DNA of 64,000 nt, taken from positions 42,885,549-42,949,548 of the forward strand of contig CP136067.1 of the NCBI GenBank assembly GCA_032622095.1. The letters are read 5' to 3'. Positions 46,469-59,388 of this stretch are shown here, in pieces. The stretch is from Siphonodentalium dalli. Its lineage: Eukaryota; Mollusca; Scaphopoda; Gadilida; Siphonodentaliidae. The notes below the pieces were generated by a model. The model was not told the DNA's origin. It searched no databases and saw nothing but the letters and a program-made list of their open reading frames with translations. Numbering within the stretch: position 1 is the stretch's first letter; the number at the start of each line of letters is the position of its first letter. The translations under genes were made by a program, and so were the position numbers.

Positions 46469-49400
46469 TCAAATATATAATAGATTCTTTATGGAGGTCA
46501 AGTTTAAATTGATATCGTACTCCCATGTTTCTGTTCGTCAGATACAGACTCGAGTATGTAGGAGCCTCAATACCGGTATATTTCTAAAGGATAGCTATAA
46601 AAGGCCTCTGCATATTGACATTAGCGCGTACATCGCAACACATATCTAGCAAAATGGCCCTTTAAGTGAGATGTCTTTCAACAGAGGTCAAGGTCATTTT
46701 ATGGTCAAGGTCAAGGTCATATAAGCCCCCCACATCAACTTGACAACAAATTTGGTTGAGGCTTAATTCCAACTTCACCAACGAAGGCGACCCATGTTAT
46801 GATGGACATATCATTTGACTTCCTCGCTGCCACCACTGCTCACAAATGATTTCAAATAATAAGCCGCGTTCCGATGTTGAGTGTGAATACCTGGCAGCCA
46901 GCCAATACTATTCGCGCGACATACAACCGTGAAAAAATCCCCCTTGTTAGGGTAGATTGGTTCAATCATTTATCTCGAAGGAATTGATAAGCCGCTGATA
47001 TGTCTGTGAGGCCAAATCGTTGCGAGACGGGAACTTATTGAATGTGTTGTCCGCCTATTAGGGGGATTTTTCGCTGAGCAATTTGTCCGGAGGAAAATTA
47101 CACGCAGCTAAGGCGGGATCGTTATTACAAAACACCATAAGTAAACATCGGCGCAACACACGATGTCGTGCTATACATTGTTGGAAAGGGTACATCCTTG
47201 GCTATTCAACTGTGGTAATTTGATTCTGAAGCAGGCACGTTTGCTTGTGCTATTTTCGCATATATCTTTTGCGAAAACGGTTATAAATGCAACCAAGTCT
47301 AGTATACTGATGTGAAATCAGTGTTTCCTGCGGAGACCATTTTTTTCTGGATTCTAGCCCACGACACCAAATGACGCAAATGACGTCATGGACCATGTCA
47401 TGACGTCTTCGCTGATTTTATTCAGCTAACCAACGAAATTGGTCAAACGAAACTAATCTATAGGCCAAAATCACGTAGGAATTGTTCAGAAAAACTAAAG
47501 TTGTTAATTTTATAACCATCCCGTTGGTCCACTTCCGATTCTGTGTCACCGTTTCTTTTTGGGATATTATTGTTCCCATGATTCTATGCGAAAGCGAAGC
47601 GGAAGTCACGTGATTTTTAACCCATTTTTCTTGTCCGGATTTTCATCGCGTCGAAATGCTGTTTCATGGTATTGTAAAAATTAATGACGTCATTCACGCC
47701 TAAACATGAAAAGCAACAACGCGCCTGCGGCGCGTTGTGGTTGCTATAATTACAACCTGTTTGGTGACGTGCAAATAGAATCTACCATATTTGGAATATT
47801 CGGTCTGATTTAGGGAGCGCAGCAAATGGAAATAAATTTCTTAAACTGGTCTGCTTCGCGCGGGGGGGGTGGGGGGCGTGGGGGGGGGGGGTCAATGGGC
47901 AATTTCTAGCTAAACAACGCCCGGAACCACTCACCAGTAATGTTTTTACTGTTATAATGCAGGAGCGTGGCGACAGGTGATGGGGATACATCGAATTCAA
48001 CAGTTGGAAATTACTTTCCCGAAACAATTCACATCAGTTGGAATTATTAGACTAAAGTTACGTTTAAATTGTTCTGGTATACAGCTTTATTTTCCAACCA
48101 GTAGTTAGTGTGAATTTTGTTGTTTTTAGGCCAAAAGTCGCATATTTACTTACTTTATGTTAAATATTTGGAATGATATATGCCTACCAGTACGAACTTT
48201 AGAAAGTTATAAAAGTGGGATGCCATTTGAAAAATACGGGGGAGGGGTGCATAAACAATCTTTGACTTAGTACACTTTTGTGTTTCATATTCAGTAAACA
48301 GAGAGAAATTAGTTTTCGTGTTCGTGGGTTTTTTTTGTATCGCACAAAAGTTTGGTCTATTGCGGGGGGAGGGCGGAAACAAACTGCAGACACAGGGTGG
48401 AATAAACTGTTTTCTTCGGCTTGGGTACCCCCCCCCCCCAAAAAAAACCCAGCAAAAACTGCAGTTTTTTTCCACTAACCATTTGCCCCCCCCCACCCCC
48501 CAGAAAAATCAATTCTACCCCCAGCCGGACAACAACTCGGTTTGACCGGAAACCGAAAAAAGCACCGGAGCATACAATTCACGAGAAGGTGCTTGGTAAC
48601 TTAGTTTAGATTATTATGACTAAAATGGTACCAGTAGAACGCAGATTTGTACCTCGTGATGTCATGACATGTACAAAAATGTATATTGGTGATCGCAACG
48701 CTTTGTATGCACTTTAAAAAATGACAACTAGTCATTACCTCGACTTTGAAAAAGATGCAAATGAGATGAGTGAGATACCAGCATATAACTGTTTTCTGAT
48801 ACCATTGGAGGAGAAATTGTTTAATACATGGGATATAGTTCTGCAGTAAAAATTTGCCAGATAAGCGATCGCAGGGTAGAATCTGCATTCGACTGGTAGA
48901 CACTGACATAGTCGGCATTATTAAGAGGGTTAATGGGGTCAATATCACATGTAAACCAAGACAGTGTTTATCCAAAATTGTTTTAGGTGGATTGTACTAC
49001 TCATGTATATATTATTTGGATATTAAGGTTAATCCATATTCTATAAAATGAGAGAAAATTGAAGTTGTGAGTCTGAAAATACATATTTGGAAAAAAATTA
49101 CATGCAAATTTTTTCCGACAACCCCCCCCCCCCCCCTAAATGAATAAGGAAAAAAAATTACGTGTAAATTTTTGACGCATATGTACCCCACCCCCCACCC
49201 CCGGTACGTTGTGTCCCGCAGTCCCCCCCCCCCCTCCTGGTGGTACCGGGCGTGTGTTGCTTTAGGGTCTATCACCTCAATCAACGTCGTGTCGTAGTAA
49301 AATAATACACTGTTGGTCAATGTCATGCCTGAAACAAGATTAATCAGAAATTTCAGACTGTAACAGAGACTGATATAAATGTAGTTCCGATAGTTCAAAT

Positions 49401-51629
49401 TTTATAGTCAACATTTGGCGTAAACTATGTGGATATCAAGAGTACAATATTGACCTATATATTCAACCAATTTTCTGATGCAATGGTTATGATGACCAGT
49501 TAAATAAGGCGTTGACCAATAATCCATCTATGCATAATCATAGAGTTAGAACAAAATGTTTCAAAAATAGAATTATATCTCTCTACTACAAGTATATACG
49601 CTTCATGCACATTTCGAACGTTCTTCGCGAGATTTATGATTCAAAAACAGCCATAAAAACTGTCACGAGAATGTGGTGAGAAACTTTTACAAAAATCGTT
49701 ATTATTCGATAGAAGCTTATCCTATCAGGATTCCTCGATTCATATTCATTCTTTTATGCCCATGATGCCCATTGCCCGGGAATCTATGAGGCCCCCACCC
49801 CACCCCACCCCCCATGGAATACGGAATACCACTTAACACAGAGGGTGGAATACGGAATACCAGTTAACAGCCATATGGAATACATAAAAATATATGAAAA
49901 CTTCATTTTTCGGAAGGTCGGCGTACGAATACCGGTATTTTTGAAATACCGAATACCTCCTAACAGAGGGGCCGGAATACGGCGTACCTCATAACAGGGC
50001 ATGGAATACGGCGTACGAAAAGGGGGTGGGGGCATCATCTATTTAAACTGAATTGCTATACACACAATCATCTCTAACCTGCATCACCCCTATAGCAGCG
50101 GATATCCTTATTAGTCAACGCATTTCTTTTAATAAATGGATTCTCTCATCAGTTATAAACATATAAATTACAATGATCTTTTCGTCATATGATAGGGTGC
50201 AGGTGACATACAGGTGACATTCAATAACCGCAACAGAAGAATTACCAAGAATCTCTCAGTTTTTATAAAAAAAAAGGTCATTGATATATTTCGGAAGTCT
50301 TGAGGCTACATTTTCGGACAAACAAGTAACCCCCCTTCAAAATATACCGATATAATATACTTGTTTCTTACACATGTACGAAAACTTTATAAAGAAGGAC
50401 CCCAACACCAATATAATAGTTTATGGCTGTGGATGCGCTTATTTGATAAGCGCCACAACTTGCCCACCAAGTACTACAATCCGATCTCCTCTTGAGGCTT
50501 GAATCACTTAAACCATTCAAAATCCATATCCATTGACCGAACACGCAACCATTACGCCGAAATTAATAACAATAACCCTATACATTGTATATCTATCAGA
50601 TAAGATATAAATATAATTATATACAGATCAAGACACTATTGTATACACAACTATATTATATCTGAATGTGCATTCATGCAAACAAAATTATATTTGCATC
50701 GATATTTACAATAACTATGTTTCTGTTATATCTATTTTGATGATCAGAATACTAATAAATTGATTGATTGATTGACGAACATATATAATACAAATACCAC
50801 GGATTTTTATCAGTGGTATGAACTGTTCAGAATAAGTTCATGGTCGTTTGTTTTACTTATTATGTGAACATTTTTCTGAGGGAACTACTCGCCAATGAGT
50901 ATTTGGTATCAAACCTGCAATTAGTGTGTCTGTCATTTCAGAATGAGGTCCCCAGAGGGTGAATTTATTGAAGCTATCTCGCACAGCGGCAAGTATCACA
51001 AAATTCACCATCTGGGGACCTCATTCTTCTTATCTTCTAGGAAGTAACTATAGTCTCAAATTAACATTGTTTTAGTTACTTTTCCCCTTCTGTTAAGTTT
51101 CTATATCCCCTATTTTGCAGAAGATAAATGCATAATCGAGGTGACTGATGGGTGACTATAACCAACTTCAACTGGGGAACTTCAATCTGATCCTAGGTCT
51201 TCCATAGCAGTTGAGGCCTATAAGCAGAACGAGGTTCCTATAGAGGGTAAATTTTGTGACGCTAGCTCGCCGTGCGGTATAGCGTAACTAAATTCACCGT
51301 ATGGGGACATCATTCTGCAAATGAGTGACACACTATTTGCAGGTTTGTTTAGTATAGAAAGAGTCAAAGACGGCGTATCTCTTCCGCAAACTTTAGGTAT
51401 TGATTCGGAGATACAATATTATAATTTGGAATCAGAAATTCAACAGGATCTTCTGTCAACAGAAACTTTTTTTTTGTGTTATTTCTACGGGCTCGGACAG
51501 GAAATGTTACTTCATTTTAGAATATTATAACATTTTGATTGACGCCTGATATGCTGACAACACTTGTATTCTCGTTTTGATTATATAAATTTCCCCTTTC
51601 TTATAGCAAGCAGTGATTAAAGGTTTAAA

Positions 51630-52140
51630 ATGTTTTGGGAGGTTTACATTTGATCGCGATGATTAGTGCTAAATGTCTGCTTGTGCATGTGATATCTTGG
51701 TTCGATATCCAGGGAAAGCGATTAGGTCAGTTGATCGGGGTTAAATTTGGTTTTGCACACGTGATACTTTATAATCAAGTAAAGTAAAAGGTATTCAGTT
51801 TAGTGTCTGCGAATGTGCATGTTCCAAGAAGGATGTTTTTCTTTGCCAGGCCGCGATGTTTAAATTGGTGTGTGGCTACCATAAAGGAACGTATAGTGGG
51901 GCATTTATTGTAGAAAATATGAGATATCGTTTCTTCGTGGATATTGCATCTTTGACATATTCCGTCTGATCTTAGTTTCATATATATTAAAAAAAATATT
52001 TGTTCCTAGATTTCTAGTCAAATTCTGCACCGAAACCAGCGGTATTTTGTATCCAATAAATGGACGAAGTGGCCAGAGAAGGTCTGTTTCCATGGAATAT
52101 CTGTATTTAATTTGTTTTCCTATTTATTCTGCGCGGATGA
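51630..52140 (-). pseudogene. L1/Tx1-like LINE ORF2 3' fragment (U4)
   Basis: Diverged copy with several indels. The knuckle reads CQRCNIHEETISHIFYNKCP, with one extra residue. Two extra bases and an inserted GCAT-like word change the tail frame to GTCTFADTKLNTFYFT. Confidence 0.65.
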
Positions 52141-52528
52141 TGCTTGAACAACAAGTACAAGAACAAGAACAAGAAAAAAACAATAACAACATTTCTTCAA
52201 AAGACGCGTTTGTTATCAGAATCGATTAATTACCAAAAAATAATGTTAACCACTGTCAACTATGGTATAAAATTTTCCAAAACATATATATCAACATTTT
52301 GTTCAACGCAATTTGATATCGAGAGTATGTCTGTCGGTTCGTCAAATATTTACTAGCCAAATATTCCAGGTTCTGAATCAAATATTCCTCGCGAAGCCAA
52401 ATAAATACTAATTTGGAGCGTTAATTCGGAGTATGTATCTTTAACTGTTGATAATAAAGTATAAAATAAACTATTTTGACTTCCTGGTCACTGTTATAGT
52501 CAAGTTTAATTATTTGTCTGTTGGCTTA

Positions 52529-53334
52529 TGGTGGATACACACATGCATGAAATCTCTGTATGTAAAATACATGTATTTTACATGGCCACGCCAATAATTG
52601 ACAACATTAATCACCTACGCGCGGTTCATTGTTAACAGTCCAGACAAGTGGGCAGTTATAAGCGAAGTCAAACTGTCTGCTGTCAGGACATTTAAGGCCA
52701 GTCCAAAAAATGTCTTCTCTGCGGAAATTAGTCAAGTCTGTGTGATATCTGGCATTTTATTAATGCACGAACACGAGATGCGACACGTCTGGCATATAGA
52801 ACATGTTCGACCATGATGCTTGTTTGGCGTGGGGTCTCGAAAGCTTCAAATCGGTAAGGGACTTAGTTGAATACATGTATATCGGTCGGAATAATCTGGG
52901 CAAGAAGGTACAATATAATATGTTTTACTTAAGTAGCTCAGAGTTAGCCACCCCGCCTTGTAGCTTTCGGGATCATATATAGCCGCAAGTCGGGGATGAT
53001 CACATATAGCCACAAGTCGGGGGAATCCTGATCCACCACTCCTATAAATATCAAAAGAGGACTGGTAATTATTTACATATAGAACACCAACCATATTATC
53101 ATATATTATATGGGTTATCCCACGAACAATTATTTTAAGTGGCCTGGCGACTCGGTTCAAGATAACGGCTTTTCTACATTCCCACTTAATTGGAACTAGA
53201 AATGAGAGCGGTCAACACGTCGACAATGATTGGGTTGTCAGTGGACACATATTATATTACATTGTCTGTATGATCCATGTAAAACGCCATATACACGATA
53301 ATTACAGAGATTACATGCATGTGTGTATCCATCC
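52529..53334. mobile_element. PIF/Harbinger-type element in U4 (806 bp)
   Basis: Ends GGTGGATACACACATGCATG and ATGCATGTGTGTATCCATCC, flanked by TTA (52526-52528, 53335-53337). U1-U3 read GTTGGCTTACAAAG with one TTA at this site. A 72-codon frame at 52598 contains AEISQVCVISGILLMHEHE followed by basic and tryptophan residues, resembling a Harbinger transposase N-terminus. Same family as 39793-41042 but at a different site, so two independent insertions. Confidence 0.85.
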
Positions 53335-54006
53335 TTACAAGGTCAATGTAAATGTTGTTATGCCAACGCATTATCTTTTATATGCGAGGCTCCATGGGAT
53401 ACTTGCATATATAAGAGAATGCATTGTCACAGGATTTTCGAAAAAAGAACATTGAGGAAGCTTCAGTCATGGCAGGGTTAATAATTTCATTATTAAATAC
53501 TAATAATAGACTAGCAGTTCACTTAGAAACTGTTCGGATAATAAGTACAACAAACTTAATTATTATCTGAACATTTCCCACAATGGAATCCTTCTGAATT
53601 TTTATTTTTTATTTTCGCCTGTCTGTCGTCTCATGAATTTACTTACACCCTGAACATCACCCCAGATGAGTAACCAACCTATAACTTTATATATGGGTGG
53701 GGTAATCCATTTACCATATATTTAATAGTTAATTAATTTAGCTATGTATATCGCACTTTGTTTCTTGTTGTGTACTAATATAATGACGTAATTTAGCAGA
53801 GTTCAGTCCCCTGCTATGCAGGACCTACCACTGCCAGCACACACACATGATGTGCAGAAATCACACATTTATTTATTTGAGACATTTGTACGGCATGTTA
53901 CAAATCATTCTGCATTATTCTGAGAAACTGAATTGTCCATATTCATTTGAAATTTTCTAGATCAAGCCAGAATGAATAGCAACTGACAAAACACTTCAAT
54001 AAAAAA

Positions 54007-54156
54007 ATGCAAGATTTAATTCAGAAAATACACATGCCGGCAGCGGTCAGACATAGAGTAGCGAATGAACTGAACTCTGTTATGCAGCTTGGTAATTTAG
54101 ATCTCCAATCCAGATTTTGGCGTGCTGCACAAGGCAGTCAAAAATGTGAGCTATAA
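54007..54156 (+). other. 49-codon conserved ORF (U4)
   Basis: Identical in sequence to the U1-U3 copies despite divergence a few hundred bases away. Confidence 0.4.
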
Positions 54157-54334
54157 GGGACGTAACTCAAATAGTACGGATGACTATCATTTCCGCCAAG
54201 CTGACCGACCAAGACAGAATCCATCAAGCCAGATAAAAGTTCCATTGCAAATTATACTTGACCTTTTAAGTTCCACAATGGCATTCCGATCTTATAGCAC
54301 GTGTGATATATAGGTTATCAGTACACGGGTACTG

Positions 54335-55564
54335 ATTAAAGTGCTTCTGTAGTTTGTTTGAGGTATGCAGATATGTGCGACAGCTGTGGTCATTGTGTCG
54401 CCGCATCAACTCTATAAAGACTAAAGACGTCAACGCATATCCTTGACAAGTATTCGTTCCAGATGTTGCAACACAGTTATTGTTAGCCCTGTAATATCAA
54501 TCTCTACCAGAGCGCACCAGTCATACTTCCTTTCTGATTCTGTTATAGCCCTATGTCTATTACATTCCCAGCTAGCAGTCTACATATAGACTATAAGACT
54601 TAAGGCCATATATTTAACTTTACTATTGAAAGTTGCAGGTGGGCTGGTTGGGGTGCAGAATAAGAAAGGTTGTATACATTACAATGTTCTCTTCTCTCTC
54701 AAAATAACACACTGCACGATACAATACATCGATGATGATGAATCACATGCGACATGTAATATATGATAACGTCTATGGATCCGAAGAATATCATGTTGAA
54801 TAACCTACATGTGAAGTCTGGAAACTAGACCCTAGAAAGATAGATGATACCTAATCTAGCAAGTGTATATACTATATAATATAGAACTAGGGTATGAATA
54901 TATAAAAGAGTAGAAATACCATTAACGCTCCAACATGGAGACTTCCAACAATTATAACATTTACAGCACCGTGATAACAAAGGGATTTATCCAGGTAAAT
55001 GGACCATCCATTCCAAACTACTCTAAAATCATCTTTACAGATGTGGATGGTGACAACTGACTTATAAATATAAATGGATGATAAAACAATACATGTAACA
55101 AGACAATACAAACATGACAAGTAAAATGATCAGAGATAATAAATAATATCAGCTTACCAATTCGGAATGATTTGAGTCCGGATGAATATTTATATCCTTT
55201 ATGATATAACTTTAAGAAGCTTTTACATTGTTTATATATATTAAGTATTTATTTATTTAAGTTTAAGTTGGAGATAACCCAACCGCTCCATTGTGTTTAT
55301 ATGAGAAAACTAACTATAGCAATGGCGGCAAACGTGAGTGAGAAGTACTCACGGTGGGATTGGGCTAAAGTTAAAAGAGGTAAGGCAGCAGATAGAAATT
55401 AAGAGGGAGAGGGTCGCAAAGATTTGCGTGCAGTGTAGATTAACAAATGATGGTTTAGTAATTATTGTTAAAAAGGTTGTTAATAATAAATATTCCTAAT
55501 AATTCTGATCTAATAAAATATTGATAATATTACATATTTTACCACCGCCACACTGTCACCGACT
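54335..55564. mobile_element. Unclassified 1230-bp insertion with 8-bp duplication
   Basis: Flanked by GGGTACTG on both sides (54327-54334, 55565-55572); U1-U3 have one copy (CACGGGTACTGGTCTC). The ends (ATTAAAGTGCTTC and CTGTCACCGACT) are not inverted repeats, and there is no poly(A) tail. An 8-bp duplication fits hAT or P elements, but the missing TIRs argue against a simple assignment; a retrocopy is also possible. Near the right end, ATG at 55322 opens MAANVSEKYSRWDWAKVKR and runs into a consensus donor (AAAAGAG/GTAAGG at 55379/55380). Confidence 0.7.
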
Positions 55565-55578
55565 GGGTACTGGTCTCT

Positions 55579-55985
55579 GAGTCTATATTTAGCATGGGGG
55601 TTTCCAGCAAAAATGGCGAAACCCGATCGCTCCAAAGTAAAATTTTCTATGTGCTTTGAGAACAATTCCCGCACTAAAACATAATGGCAGAATGGAAATC
55701 AGAGCGGTAGTTTTGTTGACGATTTTCGCAAGCAACTCGTCAAAATTGCAGCAAATTAGAAGCACGTGTGCGTTTAGACTTTTGTGTTGCTAAAATAATC
55801 GGAGAACCGAATCACACCGAAATATAGTTCTTCGGTTTTAGTGGGATTTTCCAAACTTAAGGTTCAAAATTGGCACAAATTTTGTTCGATATTTTGTGTG
55901 CTTAACAAGGGTAGCATGCTGCTCTGTTCGCATATTATATATCTTAATATCGCGGAAGTCCACCAAATATGGGTAAAATGTCGCC
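55579..55985. repeat. Internal fragment of the Mutator-like MITE (U4)
   Basis: Copy of 23300-23712 with a few deletions. The micro-ORF is frameshifted, and the following G-run is only GGGAGG. Confidence 0.7.
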
Positions 55986-56103
55986 GGTAACAGCGGTCTT
56001 ATCGATCACAAAGGGAGGTAAACCCTGCATGGAGTTTGCTGTAACATAAGAATGATTTGCTAATCTGCATCTGCATCTGTAATGTTTTTGTCCAATGCTG
56101 GCT

Positions 56104-56438
56104 TTAAGGGCACTGAGATGAGGTGTGTGATGTTTTTTCAGAAGGCTGCGACTGGTGGAACTCTCCTGGAGTAGCGATCCTAGTTTTGCGGAGTGCCCTT
56201 ACAAATTCCTCCGAATCGCTGGCGCACACACCAGAATCCTCAAGTTGGTTCCAGTCAATTGTCGTATTTGCGAAAAAGGAGTGCTTGTACTGGTCGCAGC
56301 TAGTATGCCTGAGTTGGAACGGCCTTTTATTATTACAAAACTCCTTTTCGACTATGTTGGTGGAGATGTAGTCCGAGAATTGTTTGTAGTTATCTTTCTG
56401 TTTTCCCGTTTTTTGTGTTAGGGAGTCATGCACATCTA
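56104..56438 (-). pseudogene. LINE tail (U4), 3' part, split by a MITE
   Basis: 3' part of the same LINE reverse-transcriptase tail as 44716-45156. The Mutator-like MITE at 56439-57783 is inserted in it; the rest continues at 57793-57898. Confidence 0.75.
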
Positions 56439-57783
56439 TAGTCCAAGTCTTCTCGTACTAAAGCCGGCTAATATATTGGGATGGAGGTGCCGGTCTTTAG
56501 TCCGAGATCGCGCGCATAGCCTTCTTATGACACGAGTTACGCCCAGGATCTGTGGCGGGAATCTGTGGTGTATTTTACTCGATTTACCTAACAAAGCAAT
56601 ACATGATGCTATATACGTCGGAAAGAGTGACATCTTATGGTCAGAATGGTGTATAATAATCTAACTTTAATGTTAAATTACACATAGAATATTCCGGTTG
56701 ATTGCCACAAACATCGTTGTTTTTTCTGTTTGTTTACTTAACTGAAAGCCGAACTCAGGTTCCGAAGAACTTCGGCATTGTCCGGTGTTTGTTCTGAGTA
56801 TTCTAGTTTCCGTTTCTATATATAGCGCGGGGTTTTCCGAACAAAATGGTGAAAACCGATCGCCGCAAAGTCCAGTTTCCAATGTGCTTTCAGAACAATT
56901 CCCGCACTAAAAACTTAATGACATAATGGAGGATCAGAAAGGTAGTTTTGTTGACAATTTTCGCAAGCAACTTGTCAAAATTGGAGCAAATTAGAACTCT
57001 TGTGTCTGACTTGCCATGCGTGTGATTTTCATCCATGTGCATTTTGACTTTTGTGTTGATAAAATAATCGGAGAGTTTCGAAATGTAGTTCTTCCGTTTT
57101 AGTGGGACTTTTCAAACTTAAGGTTAAAAATTTATAAAAATTTTGTTTGATTTTCTGTGTGCTTAACAAGAGCAGTATATTGCTCTGTTCGCTTAGTATA
57201 TATATCTTAATTTCGCTGAAGTCCACCAAATGTGGGAAATGTAGCACCATATTATTTATTCTAATGCTCGTTGTGTTTACACTGTTTTAAACTTTGAGAG
57301 GGTTGTAATTCCCCGTAATTTATTTAATGTATTACATTTATATCTTCAATGTTTAATTAATCTATTTATTTTTTATTTATTGACACACATAATTACGATT
57401 ACAATGGCGAATTCATCGTAATTTGCGTTGTCAGTCGAAAATCTACGGAATATTTTCAACGGAAAATGCCGAACACAGTTCGCGAGGTCAACTGAGTTCG
57501 CATACTTTTGTAAACATTGCGGTAAATGTCTCTTTTCGCATTAAATTACCGCTTTCAATTCACAACTGATGTGGGTTTCAGATCAAATAGCATGTCTTCT
57601 GCGGAAAATATCCGTTTATTGTCGCAATTGTGATATTTTATTTCATATAATTGTGGTTTTATTTGAGCGGGTCACTAACGCTTAAGTCGTGTCATAGGAA
57701 TGCATGGGCCTGGAACTCGGACTAAAGACCGGCACCTCCATCCCAATATCTTAGCCGGCTTTAGTACGAGAAGACTTGGACTA
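56439..57783. mobile_element. Mutator-like MITE, copy 2 (1345 bp)
   Basis: Flanked by the 9-bp duplication GCACATCTA (56430-56438, 57784-57792); U1-U3 have a single GCACATCTA. TIRs of about 68 bp run from TAGTCCAAGTCTTCTCGTAC to GGTCTTTAGTCCGAG with one or two mismatches (right arm 57716-57783). Long TIRs plus a 9-bp duplication fit Mutator-like elements. It encodes no transposase. Its micro-ORF is at 56926-56994. Confidence 0.88.
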
Positions 57784-57792
57784 GCACATCTA

Positions 57793-57898
57793 GAGCTGGC
57801 ACCGTCCCCTTCACTTTCTTGTTGAACTGGGTCAGTCTTATTTCCTAGCGTCTTTCTTGGAGTGATGTTAATTCAAGTTTATCAAGCATGTTGAATAC
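57793..57898 (-). pseudogene. LINE tail (U4), 5' part
   Basis: Encodes the MLDKLELTSLQERR part of the reverse-transcriptase tail, separated from 56104-56438 by the MITE. Confidence 0.7.
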
Positions 57899-58230
57899 TA
57901 TACTACAAATAGTCAGTTGGCCAGAAAATGCGGCCACAATGCGACCAGCGATACGCTAAGTGTATGTTCCCACCTGTCGCGGCGACGTCCTCGTGATGAC
58001 CAATTTCACCTGGCCGACACATCACCTATAGCAGTAACAGTTGTTCTCATAACACATGTCAGAGAAGCTAATCAACGAAGTCTGGCAATATCGTGAAAGA
58101 ATATTGAACTTATTCTGATAGTTTTTCAGCAACCTATATTTTGTGTGATTTTTGAAAAAAAACTATATAATCCCACTTTCGGTTAAATATTTGGATTCAA
58201 ATTGCAATCAGTTGGAAATACCCTAACCAT

Positions 58231-59388
58231 ACAGGGGGGGGGGGTCGCGCACAAAAATTCCATATATAGGGCGGGGTGGGTGGGTCATTTGGACCCGGAA
58301 AAAATGTGTAAATGACAAAAATTGCTATTTTTTTCCTCCACTTAAAATCACTCAGTTTTTGAGCTCATGTAATCTGTTAATATCAACCATATGACACACT
58401 ATATAGGCTATTTAAAACATACTAACTACAATTTAGGGGTGTATGTATGCTGATGTATGTCAAAATTAATTTACCAGTTTGGAGAACCTCCGAGCACCAA
58501 TTCTCCACCCCCAGTCACAAAAATGACCGTCCTTGGCACTGTGGGGTTTATCGCGTTGATAGTTAAAGAGCGTCCGTATCCGCAGTGTCGTTGATAAAGA
58601 GCGTGTGCGGGTAGTGTGATTCTTACGTATGTGTCCCGACGTAAGACTGTATGCAGACATGAGCGTGTTGTGTGATTCTTACGTACTTAGGGCTTCATAG
58701 GAACGGGGGAGATTTTCATCGGGTCAGTTGTTCCGCCCGAGGTGATATTCACCTTGAAACGGGTACCCACAAATGATATATATGTGTGTGTCCTTTATAG
58801 ACTCGAACCGATTGAGCTCAAACTTGCTACCTAGGGATACTTTTGTGCGGGAAGTGTCATAGACGGGTTAAATTGTGACCCCGACCTGACCTTGACAATG
58901 ATTAATTCAAGGTCAAATCGGGTAAAACTGGCGGATTTCGACGCAGCATACGTGTCTCGGAAACTGTTGCAATTGCTTTTTCGAACAAAGCCATGAGACG
59001 AACCACGCCAGTGGCGGGCTAACCTGCTAGTTGTTATATAAAAGAATATGGAGTTATTGAGGATATCAGGACATGTATTACCTCATAATTATTATGTTTT
59101 ATGGCATTATGCCCAATGTTTTTAAGGGCATGCATTCAGCATTTCCACATTTTATACTAATATAATTATCTCCCTTTAGAGGTTTATTAAAATGCTGGAA
59201 TAGTATTAAATAATAAGAAACGGAACAATTCTTTGCTAGGCTATGATTTGGTTTATATTTTATGTTTTTTGTAAGATTTTGGGGGTGGGTCCCAAAAATT
59301 GGGCGAAAAAAAAAAATGCAGGTAGAGGGGTGGTGGGTCCCCGAGAGGGGCAATTTTTTTTTTTCGCCCTATATATGTTAATTTTTTT
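58231..59388. mobile_element. G-run-ended insertion in U4
   Basis: Replaces about 95 bp of the unit between ACCCTAGCCAT and CCGGTGCAAACG. The left end is an 11-G run, then AAATTCCATATATAGGGCGG and GGTGGGTGGGTC; the right end holds the inverse (GGTGGGTCCCC, CGCCCTATATATG, AATTTTTTTCCGG). Inside is a forward copy of the 130-bp GTCA monomer (58790-58945). Related to 60685-61723. No coding content. Confidence 0.6.

Larger units (their letters stand above)
37509..48628 (+). repeat. Array unit U3 (11120 bp including a 1250-bp insertion)
   Basis: Third unit. The first 1.8 kb are nearly identical to U2; from about 39360 it shares variants with U4 (ACTGCATCACCCC, the 39-bp segment at 41476, the 46-bp segment near 44740). 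It contains a PIF/Harbinger-type insertion at 39793-41042. Confidence 0.95.

Noticed and set aside
52598-52816. 72-codon ORF as a gene
   Set aside because: It lies inside the 806-bp PIF/Harbinger-type element and is best read as a transposase N-terminal remnant.
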